Positions 1 to 13,648 of a stretch of DNA of 64,000 nt are shown here, one piece after another. The notes under the pieces were generated by a model. The model did no database searches. It saw only the letters and a list, made by a program, of their open reading frames with translations, and was not told where the DNA came from. Made by a program: the position numbers and the translations under genes. Source of the DNA: JANWXD01 sp035575135 (GTDB lineage: Bacteria; Acidobacteriota; Terriglobia; Bryobacterales; Bryobacteraceae); assembly GCA_035575135.1 (NCBI GenBank), contig DATLYE010000043.1, forward strand, positions 5,384-69,383, given 5' to 3'. Position 1 is the stretch's first letter; each line of letters begins with the position of its first letter.

Positions 1-2748
<2,748 letters not shown>

Positions 2749-2755
2749 GCCGACG

Positions 2756-3892
2756 CTAACTCCGACCGTGGAATTCCTTCATCAGGCGTACAAACTCGTC
2801 AAAAAGGTAGTGGGAGTCGTGCGGCCCTGGGGCCGCCTCCGGGTGGTACTGCACGCAAAAAGCGGGGTGGCTGCGGTGGCGAAACCCCTCGAGCGTCTGG
2901 TCGTTGAGGTTGATGTGGGTCAGCTCGACTTCGTTGCCGTTCAGCGAATCGGGATCCACGGCAAAGCCGTGGTTGTGCGAGGTGATCTCCACCCGGCCCG
3001 TGACGCGGTTGAGGACCGGATGATTGGCGCCGCGGTGGCCGAACTTGAGTTTGTAGGTGCGCCCTCCGAGCGCGAGTCCCAGGATCTGGTGCCCGAGGCA
3101 GATGCCGAAAATGGGTTTCTTGCCGATGAGCTTGCGCACCTGGGCCGCCTGGAACTGAAGCGGCTCCGGATCGCCGGGACCGTTAGAGAGAAAAACGCCG
3201 TCCGGGTTGAGCGCGAGCACGTCCTCGGCCGGCGTCGAGGCGGGAACCACGGTGACGCGGCAGCCCACCAGCGCCAGCCGGCGCAGAATGTTGCGCTTGA
3301 TGCCGTAATCGTAGGCCACGACGTGGAAGCGCACGGGGGCGGGTTCGGGCACCGGATCCGAAGGCGAGCACGGCCGCACCGGCTCGCTCCACTCATACGG
3401 CGTCTGGGTGGAAACGCGCGTCGCCAGCTCCAGCCCCGCCATGCTGGGAATGCGCCGGGCCTTTTCCACGAGCTCTTCGGCGGAGGCGCCGCAGGTGGAC
3501 AGCACGCCCCGCATCACGCCCCGGCTGCGCAACCGGCGCACCAGCGAGCGCGTGTCAATCTCGGCGATGATCGGCACGCCGTGGTCCGCCAGAAACTGCT
3601 CGGCGTGCTGGCGCGACCGCCAGTTGCTGGCGATCGAAGAAAGCTCCCGGACGGCGAGCCCTTCAATGAAAGGCCGCGCCGATTCGCTGTCGTCGGGATT
3701 GGCGCCGTAGTTGCCGATCTCCGGATAGGTGAGCACCACGATCTGCCCGGCGTACGAGGGGTCGGTAAAAATCTCCTGGTAGCCGGTGATGGCGGTGTTG
3801 AAAACGACTTCGCCGCATCGCTCCGTGCGTGCACCAAACGCGCGGCCCTCGAAGACGCTGCCGTCCTCCAGGGCGAGCACAGCCTGACTCAA
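2756..3892 (-). CDS. carA: Carbamoyl-phosphate synthase small subunit (glutaminase)
   Basis: Hydrolyses glutamine and channels ammonia to CarB. An N-terminal CarA domain begins SQAVLALEDGSVFEG and contains the GYQEIFTDPSY motif. The C-terminal class I glutamine amidotransferase has GICLGHQ with the nucleophile at about Cys265, and YHPEA with His350/Glu352. I chose the TTG at 3892 because a perfect GGAGGAG lies 8 bases upstream and it gives the family-typical 378 residues. An in-frame TTG at 3931 would add 13 residues but has no such site. Transcribed together with carB. No truncation or missing catalytic residue is seen. Confidence 0.95.
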   Translation of the reverse strand: MSQAVLALEDGSVFEGRAFGARTERCGEVVFNTAITGYQEIFTDPSYAGQIVVLTYPEIGNYGANPDDSESARPFIEGLAVRELSSIASNWRSRQHAEQFLADHGVPIIAEIDTRSLVRRLRSRGVMRGVLSTCGASAEELVEKARRIPSMAGLELATRVSTQTPYEWSEPVRPCSPSDPVPEPAPVRFHVVAYDYGIKRNILRRLALVGCRVTVVPASTPAEDVLALNPDGVFLSNGPGDPEPLQFQAAQVRKLIGKKPIFGICLGHQILGLALGGRTYKLKFGHRGANHPVLNRVTGRVEITSHNHGFAVDPDSLNGNEVELTHINLNDQTLEGFRHRSHPAFCVQYHPEAAPGPHDSHYLFDEFVRLMKEFHGRS

Positions 3893-3900
3893 GTCCGATT

Positions 3901-3907
3901 CTCCTCC
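3901..3907 (-). promoter_or_regulatory. Shine-Dalgarno site deciding the carA start
   Basis: Read on the minus strand this is GGAGGAG, 8 bases before the TTG at 3892. It is the strongest ribosome site in this spacer and decides for the internal TTG rather than the upstream one. Confidence 0.75.
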
Positions 3908-4000
3908 GGGGAAGGCGTCTTTTCTATTCAAGCATAAAGCAGGGCGGCGATGGGCGCAGGCCGGGAAGCTGCTGCCATAATGGGGTCGGAGACAGCTTAC

Positions 4001-5268
<1,268 letters not shown>

Positions 5269-5272
<4 letters not shown>

Positions 5273-7869
5273 ACGAGGCTCCTTCGACGCCGCTGATGCG
5301 GCAGTATCACGCCATCAAGCAGCAGGCGCCGAACGCCTTGTTAATGTTCCGGCTCGGGGATTTCTACGAGCTGTTTTACGACGATGCCATCATTGCCGCC
5401 CGCGAACTGGAAATCACCCTGACCTCGCGCAATCGCGAGAGGGGGCAGCCGGTCCCCATGTGCGGCGTCCCTTACCATTCCGCCGAGAACTACATCGCCC
5501 GGCTCCTGCAGCGGGGCTACCGAGTGGCCATCTGCGAGCAGATGGAAGACCCGCGCTTCGCCAAGAAACTGGTCCGGCGCGAGATCACCCGGATCGTCAC
5601 ACCGGGCACCGCCACCGAGACCGCCGTGCTGCGCCCGCGGGAAAACAACTACCTGGCGGCGGTGGCGGGCAAGGGCAGCCGCCGCGGCCTGGCTTACGCC
5701 GACGTCTCCACAGGTGAGTTTCGCGCCACCGAGCTGGAGGCGGCCGAGCTGGAAGCCGCTCTGGAGCAACTGGCCGCGCGCGAGGTTCTGGTGGCGGCCG
5801 GCGACGACGCGCTCGCGCTCCCCTCCGGAGCTCTTCGTACGGAGCTCGACCCCTGGGTCTTCAGCCTGGATTACGCCGACCGCACGCTGCGCGAGCATTT
5901 CCGCCTGCTGAGCCTGGACGGTTGCGGTCTTTCCGGCCATCCCCTGGCGGTGGCGGCGGCCGGCGCAATTCTCCACTACCTCCGAGAGACGCAGAAGGCG
6001 GCGCTGCAGCATTTGGATCTTCCGGCCTATCAGGAACGCCGCGGCACGATGATTCTGGACGCGGTCACGGTGCGGAACCTGGAGTTGCTGGAGCCGTTGT
6101 TTTCCGCCGATCTTGCCGCGGCCAGAGAAGCCACCCTCGTCGGCGTCCTGGATCAGACCCTGACCGGAATGGGAGGGCGCCTGCTGCGCCGCCGCCTGCT
6201 CCATCCCTCCCTCGACCGCGACGAGATCGAGGCCCGCCTGAACGCCGTCGAGGAGATGGTGAAAGGCACGGTGCTGCGCACGGAAGTGCGCAAGGTGCTG
6301 GAGCGGATCCAGGATCTCGAGCGGTTGCTCGCCAAGATCACGGTGGGGACCGCGGGGCCGCGCGATCTGCTGGCGCTGGGCCGCTCGCTGGCGCAAATCC
6401 CGGAGCTGAAGCGCCTGGCGGCGCAGCATGGAGCCGGCCCGCAGATCTCGGAGATGGCCCGGCGTCTGGATGCCGTGGATGACGTGCGCGACCGCATCCT
6501 GGCGGCTATCGCCGAGAACGCACCCGTGCACCCGGGCGACGGCGGCGTCATCCGCGACGGCTATCACCGCGAGCTCGACGAGCTGCGCGACGTCAGCCGC
6601 CACAGCCGCCAGTACATCGCCGCCCTCGAGGCCCGGGAGCGCAGCCGCACCGGCATCCAGTCGCTCAAGGTCCGCTTCAACAACGTCTTCGGCTACTACA
6701 TCGAGATCTCCAAAGCCAACCTGCACCTGGTGCCTTCCACCTACGAGCGCAAACAGACCTTGGTGGGCGCCGAGCGGTTCACGACTCCGGAACTCAAGGA
6801 GCTGGAAGGCAAGATCCTGGCGGCTGAGGAACGGATCCTGGAGCTCGAGCGCGAGCTGTTCAGCGCCTTGCGGGAGTTCACCGCCTCCCAGGCGGCGCGG
6901 ATCCGCCGCACGGCTCAGGCCGTCGCCGAGCTCGATCTGACTGCGGCACTGGCCCAGGTTGCCGTCGAGAACCGCTACGTCCGGCCCACCTTTTCGCAGA
7001 CGGGAGAAATGCGGATCGTCGGCGGGCGCCACCCCATGGTGGAAAAGCTCGCCGAACGGGAGGCCGCCCGTTTTGTCCCCAACGACCTGTACCTCAACCG
7101 GGATACGGCTCGCATCGCCGTTATTACGGGCCCCAACATGGGTGGGAAATCCACTTACTTGCGCCAGGCGGCCCTCATTGCCATCCTCGCTCAGATGGGT
7201 TCCTTCGTCCCGGCCGAAAGCGCGATGCTGCCCTTGATTGACCGGGTTTTCACGCGCGTCGGCGCGTCGGACAATCTGGCGCGCGGGCGCTCCACGTTCA
7301 TGGTCGAGATGATGGAAACCGCGGCGATTCTCAACACCGCGGGTCCGGACAGTCTTATCGTGCTCGACGAGATCGGGCGGGGTACCGCGACCTACGACGG
7401 GCTGGCGCTGGCCTGGGCGGTGGTCGAATATATTCACGAAAAGGTTCGCGCCAAAACTCTGTTCGCGACGCATTACCATGAGCTCACCGAGCTGGCCGGA
7501 GAGCTGGAGGGCGTCCACAACCTGCGTGTAAGTGTCAAGGAATCGGGCGACCAGATCATCTTTTTGCGGCGTGTGGAACCCGGAAGTGCGGACCGCAGCT
7601 ACGGCATCGAGGTGGCCAGGCTGGCCGGCCTGCCTCCGGCGGTGATCGAGCGCGCCCGCCAGATCCTGGCGCTGCACGAGAAAACCGAGCACCAGGTCAC
7701 CGCGGAACTCTCGCCCCGGCCCGAGAGCCGCCCTGTACAGATCCGGTTGTTTGAACCGGTCAACCACGAAATCGCCGAGCGGATTCGCAACCTCAAACTC
7801 GATGAGCTGCGGCCGCTGGACGCACTGAACCTGCTCAGCGAGTTACAACAAGAGCTGCGCGGAAAGTAG
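5269..7869 (+). CDS. mutS: DNA mismatch repair protein MutS
   Basis: Recognises mismatches and small loops and starts methyl-independent repair with MutL. The N-terminal mismatch-binding domain has the Phe-X-Glu reader motif at F32-Y33-E34 in LGDFYELF. Connector, lever and clamp domains follow. The ABC ATPase has a Walker A at GPNMGGKST (Gly621-Thr629), Walker B at LIVLDEIGRGT (about 696-706) and the TLFATHYHEL helix-turn region. At 866 residues it is full length with a short C-terminal tail. It starts within the dehydrogenase stop codon (ATGA overlap) and converges on the zinc-finger gene 5 bp after its stop. Confidence 0.98.
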
Positions 7870-7874
7870 GCCGG

Positions 7875-8273
7875 TCAGAGCTGGTCTTGTTCAATGAGCA
7901 GATCAATGGGCTCGGGTTCGCCCGCCCGGCGCGAGTCGGCGGCTTCCTGGCAGCGTACGCAAAGCGCGGTCCACGGGACCGCGTTCAGGCGGTTGGGCGA
8001 GATCGGTTCGTCGCACTCCAGGCACACGCCGTAGGTGCCCTCCTCAATGCGCGCCAGCGCGGCCCGGATCTGCCGCTTCAGCGACGTGAGGCGGTCGAGG
8101 TTGGTGATGGCCAGTTCCCGTTCCGCTGTCAGTTGCGCCAGATCCACGTCGTCGGGAGCCTTCTGCACTGACACGTTTTCCCGATTGCGGAGCGCCAGAC
8201 CCAGTTCGCGCTCGACTTCGGCCAGCTTGGCTTCCAGAGCTGCTCGGTATTTGCCAAATTCGTTCTTTGCCAT
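7875..8273 (-). CDS. DksA/TraR-type zinc-finger protein
   Basis: Probable RNA polymerase secondary-channel binding regulator of the DksA/TraR family. It is 132 residues: an N-terminal coiled-coil-forming helix pair (about 8-75) and a C-terminal C4 zinc finger, Cys84-X2-Cys87 and Cys105-X2-Cys108, in YGVCLECDEPI and LCVRCQE. The start at 8273 (MAKNEF) has GGAG 7 bases upstream; an upstream in-frame start would add 21 residues rich in Cys and Arg and unlike the family. Many such proteins are annotated as TraR/DksA family regulators without tested function. Whether it keeps the acidic tip residues needed for DksA-like activity is unclear (DDVDLAQ at 41-47 is acidic). Confidence 0.88.
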   Translation of the reverse strand: MAKNEFGKYRAALEAKLAEVERELGLALRNRENVSVQKAPDDVDLAQLTAERELAITNLDRLTSLKRQIRAALARIEEGTYGVCLECDEPISPNRLNAVPWTALCVRCQEAADSRRAGEPEPIDLLIEQDQL

Positions 8274-8478
8274 CGTCGTTCTCCGGGCAGCTTGTGGCCC
8301 GGCGACACACAACCCGGCGCACTGCCACGCTTCCATGAACCGGCTCGGGGCGGATAGTCGGGAAAGAGCGGGCGGGCGCCGCTACACGCCCATACCTATG
8401 GATGCCCGCAAAGCTCGCCGCGTTACCAAGTTCGAATGGCCCGCGGCCGGCCGTTTCTGCGGCCGCTCCAATGATTGA

Positions 8479-8508
8479 TTGAAGGCAGCTTCTCCAGCTT
8501 TCTATAAT
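8479..8508 (+). promoter_or_regulatory. Sigma-70-like promoter in the 8274-8609 spacer
   Basis: TTGAAG (8479-8484), an 18-base spacer and TATAAT (8503-8508) form a good promoter on the plus strand, with expected transcription start near 8515. The surrounding 336-bp gap between the zinc-finger gene and the next plus-strand gene otherwise holds only GC-rich palindromic runs (CGGCCG around 8443-8465). I see no RNA gene in it. Confidence 0.6.
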
Positions 8509-8609
8509 AGCGAATGGCGGCAGTCATTTTGTTGTCTGGCTGCCCGACCCCGCTTAAAAATCGCTCTCTGGTCCCGGGGTGTGTCATCGCCTTCCCGCGG
8601 GCCGCCGCT

Positions 8610-9152
8610 ATGCATATGTTCGATCATCTTGTTTCGGAGTGGAGTTTGCAGTCAGCAGTTGCCGGGATTCCGCCGTTGCTGGTGGTCGGATTGATCGGAT
8701 GGTTTCGCCGGCGGCCGCCCGCACCCGCCGCGCCGGCGGCGCCGCCGGATCCCGCCGAGGAGGCGCGCGCCCGGTTGCGGGAAACCCACGGGGTGGAGCT
8801 CATTTCCGTCGCCGACGAAGGTACCGGGCTCGACCGGGCGCCGTGCGGCGTCTACGGCTTTACGTATGCGCCCGGCCACGTCAACGCGCCGCTGTTTCGC
8901 AAACGGAGTTACCATAGCTACGAGATTCACAAGCTTGCGAACGGGGCGGCGCTGATCATCGGCTACGTACCGGAGGCTGTCGCTGCGGCGATCGGCGCCG
9001 GACGCGAGGGGTTGCAGTTTCGCCTCCGGCCGGAGCCGGAAGAAGACGCGCAAACCCTGATCGCGATTCCGGCGGACCGTGTCACGTGGTTCCGCGAGCA
9101 CTCCATCCGTGAACCGGCGGGGTGGGAACTCCGCGTGGCGCCTCTGGAATGA
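8610..9152 (+). CDS. Hypothetical membrane-anchored protein
   Basis: No family recognised. The 180-residue product has one likely transmembrane segment (about residues 13-30, SAVAGIPPLLVVGLIGW) followed by RRR, then a Pro/Ala-rich linker (36-50) and a soluble domain of about 130 residues (HGVELISVADEGTGL onward). The topology suggests an N-out anchor with the domain in the cytoplasm. The start is uncertain: an ATG at 8514 opens the frame but coincides with the predicted transcription start of the TATAAT promoter just upstream, so the ATG at 8610 (or 8616) is preferred although no clear Shine-Dalgarno is present. It lies 22 bp before the glycan cluster and may be co-transcribed with it. Confidence 0.65.
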   Translation: MHMFDHLVSEWSLQSAVAGIPPLLVVGLIGWFRRRPPAPAAPAAPPDPAEEARARLRETHGVELISVADEGTGLDRAPCGVYGFTYAPGHVNAPLFRKRSYHSYEIHKLANGAALIIGYVPEAVAAAIGAGREGLQFRLRPEPEEDAQTLIAIPADRVTWFREHSIREPAGWELRVAPLE

Positions 9153-9174
9153 GGCCTGCCAGAAAGGACCCGTC

Positions 9175-11457
9175 ATGAATACGTTCGGCTCGTCGTTGAG
9201 TCGTGTGGCGGTGATTGGCAACTACTTGCCTCGCCAGTGCGGCATCGCCACCTTTACCACGGATCTGTGCGAATCCATCGCGGCACAGTATCCGGATCTG
9301 ACTTGTCTGGCGCTGCCGGTCAACGACCGGCCGGACGGTTATGCCTACCCGGAGCGCGTGCGCTTCGAACTGGCCCAGAACGATATCACCAGTTACCAGC
9401 GGGCGGCCGACTTCCTCAACATGAACAATATCGAGGTCGTCTGCCTCCAGCATGAGTATGGCATCTTCGGCGGCCCGGCCGGCAGCCATATCCTGGCCCT
9501 GCTGCGCGAGCTCCGCATGCCGGTGGTGACCACGCTGCACACGATCCTCAAGGAGCCGGACCCGCACCAGCGCAGGGTGATGCTGGAGCTGATCCAGCTT
9601 TCCGACTTGCTGGTGGTCATGAGCCGGCGGGCAGCGCAGTTTCTCCGGGAGATTTACGGCGCGCCCGCCGAGAAGATCGTCTTCATCCATCACGGGATCC
9701 CGGAAGTTCCCTTCGTGGATCCCAACTTTTACAAAGACCAGTTCGGCGTCCAGGGCAAGATCGTCCTGCTCACGTTCGGGCTGCTGTCGCCCAACAAGGG
9801 CATCGAGTATGTCATCGAGGCATTGCCCGCCATCCTGGAGAAGTTCCCGAACGTGGTCTACGTCGTGCTCGGGGCGACCCATCCGCACGTGGCCCTGCGC
9901 GAAGGCGAGTCCTACCGGTTGATGTTGGAACGGCTGGCCCGGTCGCGCAAGGTGGATGAGCACGTGATTTTTCACAACCGCTTCGTCAGCCTGGAGGAGT
10001 TGACCGAGTTCATCGGAGCAGCCGACATCTACATCACGCCGTACCTGAACCCGGCGCAGATCGTCTCCGGCACCCTGGCCTACACCGTAGGCATGGGCAA
10101 GGCCGTCGTCTCGACCCCTTACTGGTACGCCGAGGAGCTCCTGGAGGACGGCCGCGGCGTGCTGGTGCCGTTCCGCGACCCGGAGGCGATCGCCCGCCGC
10201 GTCGTCGAGCTGCTGGAATGCGACGGCGAGCGCCACGCCATGCGCAAGCGCGCCTGGCTTCTCGGAAGGGAGATGATCTGGCCCCGTGTGGCCCGCCAGT
10301 ACGTCGAGGCCTTCGAACGGGCTCGGGAACTGCGCGCCACGCACCCCCGGCCCGCATTTGCGGCGGTGACTCTGCAACAGCGTCCTTTGGATCTGCCGCC
10401 GCTGAAGCTGGATCACCTGCGGACCCTGACCGACGATACCGGGGTGCTGCAACACGCCATCTTCACGGTGCCGAACTACAACGAGGGCTACACCACCGAC
10501 GACAACGCGCGGGCGCTGGTTCTTTCGGTATTGCTCGAACAAGTGGGCGAGCGGTTCGACCTGGCGTCCCGGTATCTCGGGTTCCTCTGGCACGCCTTCA
10601 ACCCTGCGGCGGGCCGCTTCCGGAACTTCTTTGCCTACAACCGCCAGTGGCTCGAGGAAGTGGGCTCGGAGGATTCGCACGGCCGCGCGCTGTGGGCGCT
10701 CGGGACGGTTCTGGGGCGATCCCGCCACGCCGGCCTGCGCGGTTTGGCCGCCCGGTTATTTGACCAGGCGCTTCCCGCCACGCTGGAATTCACGAGCCCG
10801 CGGGCCTGGGCGTTTACCTTGATCGGCATTGATGAATATCTGCGGCTGTTTTCCGGAGACCGGGCCGCACAGAACGCTCGCGAGGTCCTGGCGGAGCGCC
10901 TCATGGATCTCTACCGGCGCACCCGGGCCCCGGACTGGCGGTGGTTCGAAGATATCGTCGCCTACGACAACGCCACCCTGCCCCACGCCCTGATGCTGGC
11001 GGGCCGGGGCATGGGGCGCGCCGAAATGGAAGAGGCGGCGCTGGAGGCGCTGGCCTGGCTGGCGGAAGTGCAGCGGGCCGGCGGAGATCACTTCGTTCCC
11101 ATCGGCTCCAACGGCTTTTACCGCCGCAACGGAGAACGCGCGCGGTTCGACCAGCAGCCGGTGGACGCGCATGCGATGGTCTCTGCCTGCCTGGAGGCGT
11201 GGCGCCTGACGGGCGATACTTGCTGGCAGAAGGAGGCGCAGCGAGCCTTCGAGTGGTTCCTCGGTCGCAATGACCTCGGGCTGCCGCTTTATGATGCCGC
11301 CACAGGGGGCTGCCGGGACGGCCTCCATCCGGACCGCGTCAACCAGAATGAGGGCGCCGAATCCACGCTGTCCTTCCTGCTGGCGCTGCTGGAGATGACC
11401 ATGGCCGCCGGCGTCATTGACGCCGCCAAGCCTCCGGTGGCGGCCGCGGCGGCCTGA
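9175..11457 (+). CDS. GT4-type glycosyltransferase fused to an alpha/alpha-barrel-like domain
   Basis: First gene of the glycan cluster, 760 residues. Residues 1-390 form a GT-B glycosyltransferase: NYLPRQCGIATFT near the N-terminus, QHEYGIFGG, then TFGLLSPNKGIEY (about 201-213) and the nucleotide-sugar region YLNPAQIVSGTLAYTVGMGK. Residues about 400-760 are a helical domain with NEGYTTDDNARAL (near 436) and DNATLPHALML, resembling alpha/alpha-toroid glycosidase folds. That domain may bind or trim the glycan; this is inference. The start is set by an AAAGGA 7 bases before the ATG at 9175; an upstream in-frame start at 9079 would overlap the preceding gene. The donor sugar is not readable from sequence; GDP-mannose is plausible given the GH130 partners. 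Confidence 0.85.
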   Translation: MNTFGSSLSRVAVIGNYLPRQCGIATFTTDLCESIAAQYPDLTCLALPVNDRPDGYAYPERVRFELAQNDITSYQRAADFLNMNNIEVVCLQHEYGIFGGPAGSHILALLRELRMPVVTTLHTILKEPDPHQRRVMLELIQLSDLLVVMSRRAAQFLREIYGAPAEKIVFIHHGIPEVPFVDPNFYKDQFGVQGKIVLLTFGLLSPNKGIEYVIEALPAILEKFPNVVYVVLGATHPHVALREGESYRLMLERLARSRKVDEHVIFHNRFVSLEELTEFIGAADIYITPYLNPAQIVSGTLAYTVGMGKAVVSTPYWYAEELLEDGRGVLVPFRDPEAIARRVVELLECDGERHAMRKRAWLLGREMIWPRVARQYVEAFERARELRATHPRPAFAAVTLQQRPLDLPPLKLDHLRTLTDDTGVLQHAIFTVPNYNEGYTTDDNARALVLSVLLEQVGERFDLASRYLGFLWHAFNPAAGRFRNFFAYNRQWLEEVGSEDSHGRALWALGTVLGRSRHAGLRGLAARLFDQALPATLEFTSPRAWAFTLIGIDEYLRLFSGDRAAQNAREVLAERLMDLYRRTRAPDWRWFEDIVAYDNATLPHALMLAGRGMGRAEMEEAALEALAWLAEVQRAGGDHFVPIGSNGFYRRNGERARFDQQPVDAHAMVSACLEAWRLTGDTCWQKEAQRAFEWFLGRNDLGLPLYDAATGGCRDGLHPDRVNQNEGAESTLSFLLALLEMTMAAGVIDAAKPPVAAAAA

Positions 11458-11459
11458 CT

Positions 11460-12686
11460 ATGGCGGCGCCCATCGTGATGATCTCCAGCTACCCGCCGCG
11501 GTTGTGCGGGATCGGCACTTTCTGCGAGGAGGCTCGCGAGTTCATCCAGCGGGCCAACCCCGGACGGGAAGTCCTCGTCATCAGCCATACCGACGGCGCC
11601 GGCGACGGCGTATTTCCCCTCATGGACCTTTCGCGCCGTGACTGGTGGAAGCCCGTCGCCGACAAGGTCAGGCGCCTGGAGCCTTATGCCGTCCACGTCG
11701 AGCACGAGTACGGGCTTTACGAGTACGTGGATGAGCGAGGCGTGGGAGACGGCAATCTCGGCTTTCTCGAACTTCTCGATGCCTTGAGCGACTATCCGCT
11801 CGTGGTGGAACCGCACACGGTGCACGGCCGTCTTACCGATTTCGAGGCCAACTTCATCCACCAGTTGTGCGCGCGCGCCGATGTGGTGCTCTTCAAGTGC
11901 CACTACCAGAGATGGCGGCTGGACTGGACCTTTTCGACGCGCGGGTGGCCCACGCCGCGCAACATCATGGTGGTCCCCCACGGCGCCCGGCCCGACCGCC
12001 GCTGGGGCATCGAGGAAGTCCCCCGCCTGCGGGAGGAGATCGGACTCAACCGGCTGCCGTACATCGGCCCGCACCTGGTCGGGCTGGTGGGCTGGATTCA
12101 GGCCAACAAACGGTGGGACATTCTGACTTCGATGTGGGAGGAGATCGCGGCGGAAATCAAAGCTCGAACGGGACAGGACTGGGACCTGCTGGCCGCCGGA
12201 GCGCCCCGCGATCCCAACCACCTGCGCGATTACCGCAAGTACAAAGAGGAGTTGCAACTTCTGGAGGTCAAGGGGCTGGCCCACTATTACGAGTTCATCC
12301 CGCGCGGCGAGATGTATTACAAAGTGATGGCGGTCTGCGATTTCATCGTCCTGCCCACGGTGGACGAGACCCAGTCCGGAACCCTCGCCCGCATTATCGC
12401 CCTGAACAAACCGTTTATCACCACTGCGCCCATGGAAGGGCTGACGGCGCAGGCCCTGGAAAGCCGGGGAGGGTTGTTGTTCACCACTAAAGCGATGCTC
12501 CGGGAAAAGGTCATCCGCCTGGCGTGCGATGAACGGCTGCGCCTCAGACTGGGCGAGAACCTGCGCCAGTACCTGGATGAGGTGGTTTCCTGGGAGGTTG
12601 TCGCCCGCCAGTACAACCAGGCCTACGAGGAAGCCCGGTGCGCCAAGGCGACCGGCAGGAAACCTGAGTTTGCTCCAGAGTTCTGA
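11460..12686 (+). CDS. GT-B glycosyltransferase of the GH130 cluster
   Basis: Second glycosyltransferase, 408 residues, starting 2 bp after the previous stop. The N-terminus reads MISSYPPRLCGIGTFCEEA, parallel to the NYLPRQCGIATFT of its upstream neighbour, so the two share ancestry. HEYGLYEYVDE is followed by VVEPHTVHGRL, a linker with VVPHGARPDRR, and a C-terminal domain with GLVGWIQANKRW and LPTVDETQSGTLARII, the position of the usual E-X7-E donor motif. Cytoplasmic, with no signal peptide or membrane segment. Its stop shares one base with the next start. The exact acceptor and donor are unknown. Confidence 0.82.
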   Translation: MAAPIVMISSYPPRLCGIGTFCEEAREFIQRANPGREVLVISHTDGAGDGVFPLMDLSRRDWWKPVADKVRRLEPYAVHVEHEYGLYEYVDERGVGDGNLGFLELLDALSDYPLVVEPHTVHGRLTDFEANFIHQLCARADVVLFKCHYQRWRLDWTFSTRGWPTPRNIMVVPHGARPDRRWGIEEVPRLREEIGLNRLPYIGPHLVGLVGWIQANKRWDILTSMWEEIAAEIKARTGQDWDLLAAGAPRDPNHLRDYRKYKEELQLLEVKGLAHYYEFIPRGEMYYKVMAVCDFIVLPTVDETQSGTLARIIALNKPFITTAPMEGLTAQALESRGGLLFTTKAMLREKVIRLACDERLRLRLGENLRQYLDEVVSWEVVARQYNQAYEEARCAKATGRKPEFAPEF

Positions 12687-13648
12687 TGGCCGACTACAAA
12701 TTCAGCGAATTGTTTCAACGTTACGACCGGAATCCCATCCTGACGGCCAACCAGTGGCCGTACCCGGTGAACTCGGTCTTCAATGCCGGCGCGGCCAAGG
12801 TTGATGGAGAAACCTTGCTGCTGGTCCGGGCCGAAGACCGCAAGGGTTTCTCGCACCTGACGGTGGCGCGTAGCCGGGACGGCTTCGGCGGCTGGGTGAT
12901 TGATCGCGAGCCGACCTTTCCGGCCTCCCCGGAAACCCACCCGGAGGAGATGTACGGCATCGAGGATCCGCGCCTGACCTGGCTGGAGGAGCGCAAGTGC
13001 TGGGCCATTACGTACACGGCCTTCTCCGATGCCGGTCCGCTGGTATCGCTGGCCTACACGGAGGACTTCAAGACGTTCCACCGGCTCGGGCCGGTGATGC
13101 CGCCCGAGGACAAGGACGCGGCCCTGTTTCCGGTCCGCTTCAACGACCGCTGGGCCATGCTGCACCGGCCCGTGGCGACCCTGGCCACGACCGGCGCGCA
13201 CATTTGGATCTCCTTCTCGCCTGATCTGAAGCACTGGGGCGACCACCGGGTGCTGCTGCCGGCTCGCCGGGGCGGCTGGTGGGACGCTCGCAAAATCGGG
13301 CTCTCGCCGCCGCCGCTGGAGACGCCCGAGGGATGGCTGATCCTCTACCACGGCGTGCGGACCACCGCCGCAGGCTGCCTGTACCGTCTCGGCCTTGCCC
13401 TGCTGGACCGCAACGATCCGACGCGCGTGCTGCGGCGCTCCAGCCAGTGGGTCTTCGGCCCGCGGGAAGTTTACGAACTCGAGGGCGACGTGCCCGGCGT
13501 GGTTTTCCCCTGCGGCTGGGTGGTCGAGGACGACGAGGTGCGACTTTACTACGGCGCCGCGGACTCCTCGATCGCTCTGGCCACGGCCAGCCTGAAGGAC
13601 CTGCTCCGGTTCGTCCTGGAGTCCCCGGCGGGAGACGGCTCCGAGTGA
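12686..13648 (+). CDS. GH130 glycosidase/phosphorylase (mannoside phosphorylase family), copy 1
   Basis: A five-bladed beta-propeller enzyme of 320 residues. The family signature GIEDPR places the catalytic acid at Asp94. DRNPILTANQWPYPVNSVFNAG, read in two parts, is the typical N-terminal GH130 start, and DARKIG plus LILYHGV mark the active-site/phosphate region. GH130 members are known for inverting phosphorolysis of beta-mannosides, and a few subfamilies hydrolyse. Here the usual K-I-G-A-G segment is KIGLSPPP, a departure at the two residues after Gly that could alter specificity. No signal peptide, so it acts in the cytoplasm next to the GTs. It overlaps the next gene by 4 bases. Confidence 0.88.
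   Translation: MADYKFSELFQRYDRNPILTANQWPYPVNSVFNAGAAKVDGETLLLVRAEDRKGFSHLTVARSRDGFGGWVIDREPTFPASPETHPEEMYGIEDPRLTWLEERKCWAITYTAFSDAGPLVSLAYTEDFKTFHRLGPVMPPEDKDAALFPVRFNDRWAMLHRPVATLATTGAHIWISFSPDLKHWGDHRVLLPARRGGWWDARKIGLSPPPLETPEGWLILYHGVRTTAAGCLYRLGLALLDRNDPTRVLRRSSQWVFGPREVYELEGDVPGVVFPCGWVVEDDEVRLYYGAADSSIALATASLKDLLRFVLESPAGDGSE

Noticed and set aside
5341..7767. Open frame of 808 codons antisense to mutS
   Set aside because: Same antisense by-product; MutS motifs are complete on the plus strand.
13279..13644. Upstream extension of the GT4 gene by 122 codons
   Set aside because: It lies within the GH130 coding sequence in another frame, is Arg/Pro-rich, and the GTG at 13645 has GGAG and gives the natural GT4 N-terminus.
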